DNA of 64,000 nucleotides from contig RSEF01000001.1 of NCBI GenBank assembly GCA_003993805.1, positions 62,783,147-62,847,146 of the forward strand. The letters are read 5' to 3'. The notes beneath the pieces were generated by a model. It was not told where the DNA came from. It searched no databases and worked only from the letters and a program-made list of their open reading frames with translations. This DNA is from Himantopus leucocephalus. Taxonomy: Eukaryota > Chordata > Aves > Charadriiformes > Recurvirostridae. The stretch's first letter is position 1. Every line of letters begins with the position of its first letter. Positions 55,011-64,000 of the stretch are shown here, piece after piece. The position numbers and the translations under genes are program-made.

Positions 55011-58000
55011 TAACAAAGAGATAGAGGATTTTTTAAAAAAACAAAAACACAACAAACCAACCTGACATAGATTTTAATATTAATTAAGAACATATTGAAT
55101 AGCAAATCGTCTATCGTTAAAGCCAACTTCCTCCATTGTTGATGGAGAGCAAAAGGTCTGGGAATTTTAGTTCTCCAAATCTGAGGGTGGTTTGTGGAGG
55201 GGGCAACTTGGGCAGAATGCATCCCTGCTCGGGACAGAATAAAGTTCACTGATCAAGGATTGAAGGACCTGGGTAGGAAGGGTGTCAGTCCACTCCAGCA
55301 GTTTAAGAGCAGCGCCACAATTAGCCTGGATTTGAGTGAGAACTGGATCAGACTCCAGGGAGACCAGCACTTGCAGTGCTCTTGGCCCTCGAGAGTTGAC
55401 CAAGTCTGTCCCCTGCCCCAAGACCAGAACAACTTCATCTCTCCCTTCCAGATGACTTTATGTCTTATTATCAACAATGTTTAGGCTACAGACTCTGCCA
55501 GCTACCCCCAGTAACCTACAAGCAGGTTACTTACTTCTCTCCAAGTGAGAAATCAGGAAAACAAGATATTTTAAAAAAGCTTCTGGCTGTGTGTATGGTT
55601 TATTAACATCTGCTCTAGTCTCCTGAGGAGAAGACCAAGGTAGTGCTGTCCTCTGGTCTCTCTTTGCAGGGGAGACTAACTGTGCTGTTTGCTATTTGCC
55701 TAGCTCAAGTGCAAATTCCCACCTATTGCAGTGTAGACAGAGAGGCTGATTTTTACCCCAGATGTGACTGAAAAACTTTGTCACCAAGCTGTGCCCAGCA
55801 CTGTTTATTTTCAGCAGTGACAAGGAGCCGAGGCAAGGCACTGTTATGTGTGCAGCTACTCTGCTCTGGGATCTGGAGCTCTGCACTCTGTAGCACAGAC
55901 GTGGTCCATGGTAGGGTTGGTGACCCAGCTGCCCAGAGCATGGGTGAGCACCACGATTTCATCTCCAGTCATCAGTGATGACATGATTTGCCCTTAACCC
56001 ATCCATTCCCTCTTTGTTGGTATGGGATGTCATGGAAATGTGCATTCACATGTGGTTCTGTAAAGGTCTTCAGACAGTCACCTTGGACAAAAAGTGGTCG
56101 GTCTCTGTCTCCTCATGAGCTTTATACTCGTTGCCATACTCTAGCTTACAGGGATACACAGGTTTCGGAAAGTGAAGGAAAAAGACATGTGAATGTGGCA
56201 AGGAAAGCCAGGAAGAACATTGTTTGACCATTGAATAAGAGCTGTTGTCTCAGCAGAAAGCTTGTCCCAGCTGCATCCCCTGGACCCCGGCAGCAGGGCA
56301 GGCCCTGAAGCTTCTCCCCGACTGAGGGAACACTTTGCCTCTGCTCCATCAAGAGCGCACTTCAGTGCAGCGTTAGGGGCACATATTTAAATGCTCTGCT
56401 GTGTCACTGCCTGACAACAGCTTTTGGTCCCCCAGGGTTTCTCTGTCAGCATCCCATGAGGACCAAGCACAGAGGGAGGACTGATGGTCACGTCAGCATG
56501 GCAGCTGACAGGATAATACTGAAAAAGAAAGGAGGATCAGCTGCTTACAGCCCTTGAGTTCAAGAAGAGCCCAATCTAATTAAGTGGAGACCACTATCAA
56601 ATTACCAGCTCTCTTTTAACGTAGCCATTTTAAGTGGTTTGGTGTATTTATAGTAGGCGAGTTAGGGAGGGCTTTTCTCTCTCGAGGTTATGCTTGTGTG
56701 TAAGGGAGAGATGCACAATGTTAAGACTCCTGATTTGAATTAGTTCCCACCGCCAGCCGGGAAAACAATTTGCACAAGATTTAAGACACCAAAATCTGAT
56801 CCCAGCTAGCCTTTTCCTACGCCTATGAAGGGAGCGTCTGTCTGGGTTGTTCCTGAATCTTGCCCCAAGCCAGCAGCGCAGAAGTTTCCTTTTGGGATTA
56901 AGCTTTCCTTAAAGCAAATGTATCTCGCACAACTATCTCTGGTCGGTGGACAGCCTTGAAAGGGCAAGAGGAGGGGCTGGTCAGAAATCAGTGGCCGGTT
57001 TTCTGCTGAACTTTGATGGGAGTGGGATGGACCTGTCGCAGTTGGTTAGAGAGCGAATGGAGAGGCTCTTGGCCCCACAGCCTGGTGTGGGTTGCTGGTT
57101 GATGGAGTGGCCCCAATTTGTCTTCCCCTGGTTAGTGTCTCCGGCAGCCTGCAGCCTTCTCCGTTACTCTCCCTGTAATTCCATCTCTGGGGGAGTTCCT
57201 GTGCAGCAGGATCTGTGTCAGATGATCCCCCAGGCTCGCAGGAGGGAGGAGGTGGGAAATGCTCGTTAGGAGCTGTTTCCATGCATAACAACAGTAATAA
57301 TCCTTAGCCCTTTATCTAAAGCTTTTACGAATGTTAATTCATTAACCTCTTGAAATCACCCTCTGAGGTGAGGATTATTATCCACAGGATTGGACAGATG
57401 GGGGAAGCTGAGATGGGAGCACCCAGCCTGAGCTTGTGGGACGAGGCAATTAGATGCCACCAGGTCGTCCCTTGCCCTCCCAAAACTTGTCTTTCTTCTT
57501 ACGATAAGGGGTGGGCTGGCTTCTTTGGGTCACCTTGACTGTGACAAGGACAGACCTTGCTGGCAATGTTTGCTGTTCATCTCTGGCTCCAAAAGAGCCT
57601 TTCCAGATGAGCTGGGGCACTGAGCGTTGTGCCTCTGTGGCCCTGCAGACTGTCACCACAGGAGGGCTTGACCTGCATCGCACTGCCCTTTGTCCAGATG
57701 CCGAAGCCCCCAGTGTGTTTCTGTGTCTGTCAGGTCACTAACTATATTATTGCTTCTACGCAGAGAGGAAAAAGGAAGGGGGAGAGAGACAGACATAAAG
57801 AAAGGGAACGAGGCAGAAGGCCTAGAAATAAGAGATCTTTTTGTTTCCTTCACCATCCCCATCTCCCTTCCAACTGGGATTTCTTCTACTGTTAATGATG
57901 TGTCTCATTCCTGATGTGAAAGATTAAAAACTAAGAGATTAAAAGATTACACAAAGTGGATGAGATGGACTTTGCTGCCTCCCTCCCTCTTGCTGGGACA

Positions 58001-59480
58001 GACCTCTGGGAAACCTCTCTCTCCTGCTTTTCCCATCATCCTTTCCCTCCTTTCCCCTCCCTTTCCCCTCCTACCCCTTGATCTTTACAGATCAAATGGC
58101 CCTTGCCTTCTGAGGGTTTGAGCCATTCCGGCCATCTTCAAGGCCACTCTCTGATCCTTGCTTAGAGGCAGGTGGAGAGAGAAAGGATATGCGTGAGCTT
58201 AAGAAAGCCACTGACATAATGTTCTAGCTGTCCATCTTCAGTAAATCTAGCATTTCTCTTGCAAGGAACCTTCCTTCCCCAGGCAGTCTATATTGTTGGA
58301 GAGCTCTGTGACAAGGTAGGAAAAGGCTCCAAGGCATCATGAACAATGACATGAACCCATTGCGATGAATGTACCACCCATGGTGATGTGAAGCCCCTCT
58401 TGGGAGGTGAGCGCGTGGGAGGAAGGCTGGAGCAGACCTAACTGGTGGTGGGTTCCCTTGACTATTCCTCCTCTTGCAGGGCAGGTGCCAGCACAGGTCA
58501 GGGATCACTTGAGTGGATCTTCAGCTCTGACGAAGGGATTTTTCAGCAGCAATTCTGACAGAGCAGATATTTGGTCCTGTTCACCACCAAGGTGTTGGGG
58601 GTGTGGAGAGGAATGTGATAGTTGCATGCTGGCTTGGTCCCTCTGTTCTCTGCTCTCCTCAGGACACCAATTGCTCCAGACTGCCTTCTGCTATTGGGGC
58701 CTTTAAGGGCTTGAACTGTCCCACTGTTGTTGCAGACCAGGTCTGCAAAACCTAACACTTCTCTGCCCTTTAATTTCACTGCTCCCTCCTTGGTTGAGTT
58801 CACCATTGCTCTTTTTGACAGCACAAAAATCAACAGAATTAGGACTGAGCCTGGTTCCCCCTGGGCAATGTCTACAATATCCACAGCCAGGAGGGGGAAG
58901 AAGGTTGATTCCATGCCTGGAGGTACCACCTCATCCTGGGAGAACCTCCTAGCTGTGGCATGCTCAGACACCTCTCAGCTTGATGGAGACAGTGGCGTGC
59001 AATCCTTGCCCCCTCCTCTAGTTCCACAGCTATTAGGGGAGAACCTGGAAGAGCTTCCACACTGGAGGCTCTGAGCAGGTTAATGCCCAATGCATTCATG
59101 GGATGTTATTTCCAAACATGCTGCCCCTTGTAATGAAAAATGGGCACCCTGCCATTCAGCAAAGAATGAGGCATTGGCGTAACAGTGCAGGAACCATTCA
59201 TGCTACGTAGCACTTACGCAGTACTTGCCATCTCCCACGGACATTGCAATGTGCAGCTACCCATGTAGAAGGAGCCTCATGTCTTTATTCCTGACAGCTG
59301 TCAGTCCCTGGGAAACAATCCCTTCCCTCCCTCCTCCTGGAGTCCAAAAGCCAAGCTGGAAGGCTGGGAGCACACGCGCAGGGAAGGAAATCTGCCAACT
59401 TCGTCTTTCTCCCTCTTGCTCTCTCTTTAGCTGCCTGTGAGGGAAGTTGCAGGAAAATAATGAAATAAAAGCCAAGGCCC
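55011..59480. other. Intergenic, no gene recognised
   Basis: No coding exon seen. A second AT-rich block with site-like words (GTAGCCATTTTAAGTGG, GTATTTATAG) lies near 56575-56660, and a C/T-rich stretch near 58020-58080. Confidence 0.5.
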
Positions 59481-59499
59481 AGAGAAAGCTGAATCATCC

Positions 59500-59837
59500 A
59501 CAGCCCAGGGCCAGCGGCCGGCTCCAAGCAGAGCTGTAAAATCAATCTGTCACTGCTCACCGCAGTATAGATCAGCGGAGAGATTCTGACTGCAGCGAGG
59601 ACAGAGCCCAGCCTTCTCCCGGGGCCCGTTTTCCCCAGCCGTGGGACCCGGGTGTACCCCTGGGGGAGACAGGCAGACGGGCAGGGAAAGAGGCAGAGAG
59701 GGAGAAGGGCTGATGTGCCGGTTCCGTGCGCTGGAAACGCTCCCGGCGAGACTCCCTTCCCTGGCAGCACACAGCGAAGGCAGCGCAGGCAGACTGCGTG
59801 GCTGCCTCCCCTGCCTGACTCTTGCCTCCTCGCGCAG
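59500..59837 (+). other. Candidate 5' non-coding exon, perhaps of ELFN2
   Basis: A locally GC-rich block with several CpGs ends at CGCGCAG|GTGAATGG, a good donor at 59838. In human the next gene beyond MFNG in the same direction is ELFN2, whose first exons are non-coding, so an upstream exon could sit here. No transcript or protein evidence; alternatives are another lncRNA exon or chance. Confidence 0.2.
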
Positions 59838-59859
59838 GTGAATGGCACAAGGGCCAGGT

Positions 59860-61860
59860 GACGGGGGAGAGGGGGGAACGGCTGTCTGCGCTCCCCGCTC
59901 CTACTCCCTAGAGGTACCGTCCACGCTGAACATTACCTCCAGTATTCCCCAGCCTGGGCACCGAGGGTTAAAAATCCGTCTTCTCATCACGTTTGTTGAC
60001 TCCCAGATTCTGGGGTATTCCGGGACTTAACAGCTCCCTGGCATATGTTGGAACAACACTAGGGAATTGCTCTAATAAGGTCAGCTCCCTTGTTCACCCC
60101 TAACAGCACCTCCAGTCTTAGAGGATGTAGCAGCCCAGGAGAGCAGCGGCTGAGCAGAAAGGTGTAAACCAAGGCGGTTCTCAGGGCTGTTTCCATCCCT
60201 GTTAAGGGAGCAGAGAAATCAGGTCTGGCTGGAGGGTGGTGGTCTAAGAGACATTGGCACAAAAGAATTAGAAGGTGATTTTTCTTCTGTACTGCTGGAC
60301 ATAGAGAGCGAGGCGCCTCTGCAGCTGACTTAAAGTATCTATGACGTCCTTAGGAAGGTTTTTTTCTTGGTGAAGTTTTTTTTTTTTTTTTTCTCCCCAC
60401 TTGTGAAGTAACAAACAACAGAGTCTTTCCAGGGCTTTTGACAAGGTCAGAGCCTCTGCAAAATAAACATGGGGGTGAGCTTCTGTACCCTCTGGATGAT
60501 CATCTGCAAAGGGACGAATAAGCATCAGGGGCCTGGCTTCCAATCAGATTGAGGACCCAAATGTCCCACACTACTGGGGAATGTGGTGCTTGCTTCTGCT
60601 TGTCTCTTGAGGCTCTTCTGCTGGATTTAAGGGTTGTTCCTGGGTCAGTGGGAGTATGAGCGAGGTCCATTTGACCCCCATGGACCCCAGCAGCACAAGG
60701 ATCCTGCCCCAGCACTCCTGAGTCCAGAACGGATCTGTGCCAGCAGGACAGGCTCTGGGAGACCCATCCCGAACAGACTGCAAGGGGATCCTGGAGGAAC
60801 TCAAGCAGGAGCAAATCCTGCATTGATTTGGAGTTGGAAACCTTTCCTCCAGCTACAACGCCCTCCAAGATCAGATAGTGTCTGTTCTTGGAGGAGGTAG
60901 AAAAAAGTGGAAGCAAGTCTCTGTTCTTTAGCTTTTAGCTTTAAAAGAGCTTGGAGGAAAAACCCCATGGTCATAAGTGGTAAAGGCAAGGAAATCAAAG
61001 TCTGTAGTTGCCAAGAGAAGCTGCCTTCTCCTCTCACCCCAGGTGGAGTTAGTAGCTTTGGCATTTAATCCACTGGGAACAGACATCTACAAATGGCCTA
61101 GGGAACATCCAGAGGTGTCTTCAGAGCTGTTCACCTCTTGGGTCTCTGAGGAGCGTGTGCATGTGTTTTCCCACTTGGGTTTGCAGGTTTGGGGTAAAAG
61201 AGACTACAACAAGCTTCCTATGTGTCATTTTCAACAGAGCTGATGCCCTCGTGTGTTTGTACCTGGTGGACCAGCCTGCTTCTTCAAGCCATCAAGGTGG
61301 TGTGTGATGCCTGGGGCTACTTTTGCTACATCTTTGGGATTTGATTGTGAGGAATGTAGATGGGTCCTTTGCACTTGTTGCTTGTGTTTTGAGGGAGGCA
61401 ACTCATTCCCGCAGGGCCACTGATTGTTTGCCCCGTGTACAGTGTTTGTGGGTTTGGTGTCCTGTGCCTAAGGTTGTTGTATGCATGTGAGAAGGATAGG
61501 GGCAGTCCCATACTTGCTGGATTTGGATTTGCGTGAGCTTATTTCTCTCCCAACAGAGAGAAAAGTGTGCAGAGGGTCAAAGGAGCTCACGCTCCTTCAT
61601 AGGTCCGCAGGTGTGAGGAAGAACGATTACATCGTTCTGTACTTATACAATAATAGCAGGATGGGGAGGTGAGCGTCTTTAGATGCAACTGGACATCACA
61701 ATATAACACATTTCATAGTAGTGCTGCTTGCAGTGGGGTATGGGTGGCAGAGCAATTTCTCTACAGTTCTTGGACTGCATGAAGAAAGTCATTAGTTTCC
61801 CATCGGAGGTTACATGCGTTTGTATGCCTGTACCTGTGCGCCTGTAAGAGCTGTGGGTGG
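59860..61860. other. Intergenic, nothing recognised
   Basis: A T-run at about 60377-60392 and scattered simple sequence only. Confidence 0.5.
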
Positions 61861-61869
61861 CAGGGTTAG

Positions 61870-63290
61870 GTGTCTGTTTTCCTAGAAGCTGTTGCGAGCA
61901 TGTTGATATTTATGCTGGGGGGGATGTCTTCACCCAGCTGTTGTGTGTGTGTCCGTGCGAGCTAGGGGTGCAGATGGTGTCTGTTCAGCTGCAAGTGGAG
62001 GTTTCAGAGCATTTCCACTTGTTCTTGCAACCTCTGCGCGTGCCCCTGTGAAAGACACAGTCAACGGGCACAAGAACATGTGGGTGAGAATTGGTCATGA
62101 GTAAATGTAGGTGTCGGGGCAGGTTTCTAACATCAGAGCGGCCAGGGGCCGGAACAGCCTCTGAACAGGGAGCAAATAGTCTCACAGCGCTAGGATGGAC
62201 CGTGAGACATTTCTGAGCAAGATTATATGATGTGGTTGCCTGGAATAGCAGGAGACTGGATTGCACATCCCAGGAAGCCAGCTCCCATCCAATATCCTAT
62301 GTTCCTAAGTTTCTTTGCAGCTGTTGCATGTCTGCACGGGTCTGAGGGAGACAGGCAGTCCCTCCACAGCTGCGGTGAGTGCAAGGGATGCACCGTGTGT
62401 CCCTTCAGTCGTGGTCTGTGCGTCTGCATGTCTGTGCAGGGATTATTTATGTCTAGCTGTCACGTATGTTTGTGCTTTCTGTGAAGGGGCTGGGGGAGTA
62501 ATTTCTTAACAGTCACCCTGCGTTTGGCAAGGTGGTTTCCTAGCAGCTATTGCCTGTGTGCATGTTTGGGGGCTGAGCTGTGCCTGGCTCCCCATCACCC
62601 GGTGCACATGGATTTTTGTTTCTGGCTGTAGGCAAGATCTCCGTCAGCGATGGCATGTGTGGGTTTGGGCATAGGGAGGTGGAAGGTCTTCCAGTAAGCT
62701 GTTGCATGTACGTGAGGTTATGTGGTTACGGGTGATTTCTGAGGAGCTGTTGCATTTCTGTGTGTGCTCATTTGAGAGGGTGTATGAAAGACAGTCTCCC
62801 CAGAGCAGTCTCATGCGTGTGTTCATGTGTGGATGAAGGGTTTCCCCCAACTCCTGTTGCATTTTTATGCGTCGATTTTCTTAGCAAATACTGCAGGGGC
62901 ACGTACCAAGGTGTAGTTCCCCACGGCTGTTGCACATACCTGTGTCAGTAGGTGTATAGCTGTTGCATGCGTACGTGTGTGTATGTAGCTCCTCAGGAGC
63001 TGTTGCTTGTACGTGTGTCGTTCCTAGAAGCTGTTGTATTTTCATGTGGGTGACTTGGTTCTGGGAAGCTGTAGCCTCTGTGTGTGCGTGTGTGACATTC
63101 CCCAGCAGCTGGTGCTTGTGTGCGCCCCCGGGAAGCTGTTGCATGTTGTGTGTAGCTCTTCAGCAGCTGTTGTAAGGAAATTGTGTGTGCGTGCGTGTGT
63201 GTGTAGTCCCCCAGCAGCTGTTGCTTGGGTGCATGTGTGTTTTCGGAGGTGTGCAGTTCCCCAGCAGCTGTTGCATGCGTGCTCATGTCT
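61870..63290. repeat. Degenerate minisatellite with CAGCTGTTGC core
   Basis: The word AGCTGTTGC (often CCCCAGCAGCTGTTGC) followed by a TG/CG-rich stretch such as ATGTGTGTGTG recurs at least a dozen times. The spacing is roughly 30-60 bp at 62920-63290 and looser, more decayed to the left. Clear copies lie near 62326, 62697, 62748, 62958, 62998, 63135, 63162, 63213 and 63262. On the minus strand it produces 'QQLLG..HTH'-like frames in several phases, confirming a DNA repeat rather than a protein. Many copies contain the E-box CAGCTG. Confidence 0.8.
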
Positions 63291-63720
63291 CCGGTGGAGG
63301 CCCACCCCTTTCCGCCTGCACCGGAGCGGTGGCTGTGCAGGCGAGGAGAGCTCGGAGCTGGCTCCATGGGAGAGGGACCTTCGCCTGTCACAGCCTTCCC
63401 AGCTGGGAGAAGCAGTGCCGGCTCTGGTCCCAGAGCCCTATCAGCCGAGCCTGTGGCGAATTAATCACTCGCGTTTTAAATGCCAATACAGCCCTTTCTG
63501 CCTTCTTCCCCCAGTGATGCGGATGCGGCGAAGGCAGCAAATCCTCCGGCTGTGCGTGCCCTCCCTGGACTGCTGCTCCGTCCCCGCCTGTCGTGCTCGC
63601 GTGTGTGCGTGGCTGGGAGTGCTGCCTAGGTGCAGCCAGGAATGAGACAGCTGTGGGGCAGGGGACAACACAGCTCCAAGGGGTGACACAAGGTGGGGGC
63701 ATATCCCCCCACCCACCCCC
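63291..63720. promoter_or_regulatory. GC-rich block after the minisatellite
   Basis: CpGs are more frequent than in the preceding intergenic DNA (about 63300-63480 and 63515-63610), with CGCGTTTTAAATGCC near 63470. This could be a promoter for a gene beyond the window. Weak support. Confidence 0.2.
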
Positions 63721-63721
<1 letters not shown>

Positions 63722-63782
<61 letters not shown>

Positions 63783-63783
63783 N
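63722..63783. other. 61-base poly-C run ending in N
   Basis: An uninterrupted run of 61 Cs followed by one N. All three Ns in the window lie at the end of long C or G runs, so this is probably a collapsed or padded difficult region and not a reliable genomic sequence. Confidence 0.9.
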
Positions 63784-64000
63784 ACATCCGCAGGGCTGCA
63801 AGTTGCGTGAAGACAGGGGGCTTTTGTGCCTCCACTTCGTCTGTGTCATGCCCCGTATGGAAGCTGGGAGCAATTGCCCCTCCAGAAGCAGGTATGTGTG
63901 CGTGTGTGTGTGACACGTTTCGGTGTGCAGTCCTTGTGCAGCTGCCTCGCGTGTCCTCGGCTCCCTGTTGTCGTCCGTGTCGCCTCTCGGAGAAGCGGCT
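63784..64000. other. Right end of window
   Basis: Includes a GTGTGTGCGTGTGTGTG stretch at about 63894-63911 and a CpG-rich last 60 bp. Nothing coding recognised. Confidence 0.5.

Noticed and set aside
62644..63391. Repetitive 'QQLLG..HTH' minus-strand frames
   Set aside because: The same minisatellite read in all frames; no conserved start, splice sites or non-repetitive portion.
40400..64000. Search for the ELFN2 leucine-rich-repeat coding exon
   Set aside because: No LRR-type repeats or long single coding exon found on either strand; the coding part, if syntenic, lies beyond 64 kb.

Overview
This is vertebrate nuclear DNA, almost certainly from a bird. Genes are split into short exons with GT-AG introns. 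Four clear CR1 LINE fragments (and a fifth, decayed candidate) carry the avian 'GGTTGGAAGGGACC' 3' signature. Introns are compact and GC-rich, as on a bird microchromosome. There are no bacterial-style operons, ribosome binding sites or CRISPR arrays.

Two protein-coding genes can be assembled exon by exon, both on the + strand. (1) CARD10 (CARMA3/BIMP1), coding sequence 8051-24521. It has 21 coding exons whose phases all match and whose lengths sum to 3,096 nt (1,031 residues plus stop), against 1,032 residues remembered for human CARD10. Domains in order are CARD, long coiled coil, Ser-rich linker, PDZ, SH3 and guanylate-kinase-like. (2) MFNG (manic fringe), coding sequence 30193-40306. It has 8 coding exons, phases all matching, 1,053 nt, 350 residues: a type II Golgi beta-1,3-N-acetylglucosaminyltransferase acting on O-fucose of Notch EGF repeats. 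CARD10 followed by MFNG in the same direction is the arrangement I recall from human chromosome 22q13.1, so synteny supports both names.

Layout: 1-7.4 kb, non-coding upstream flank; 7.5-8.45 kb, CpG island with the CARD10 start exon; 8.05-24.5 kb, CARD10; 24.5-25.15 kb, probable CARD10 3' UTR; 25.2-30.2 kb, intergenic plus the GC-rich MFNG 5' flank, which contains a short GGGGCC repeat; 30.2-40.3 kb, MFNG with a 5.4 kb first intron; 40.3-64 kb, no recognisable coding exon. That last 24 kb would correspond to the MFNG-ELFN2 interval if human synteny holds. It contains CR1 copies, purine and pyrimidine tracts, several AT-rich candidate regulatory blocks, a GC-rich block ending in a good splice donor, and a decayed E-box-containing minisatellite at its right end followed by a 61-base poly-C run.

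The most notable structural observations are: a CR1 retrotransposon ending about 15 nt before CARD10 exon 5, so that it supplies the probable branch point and much of the polypyrimidine tract of an obligatory acceptor; a start exon with only 7 coding bases; a NAGNAG acceptor on the last MFNG exon; an enlarged MFNG stem; and a perfect 15-bp inverted repeat upstream of CARD10. I found no wholly new system. The two genes are unrelated in function: CARD10 links receptors to BCL10/MALT1 and NF-kB, and MFNG modulates Notch ligand choice.
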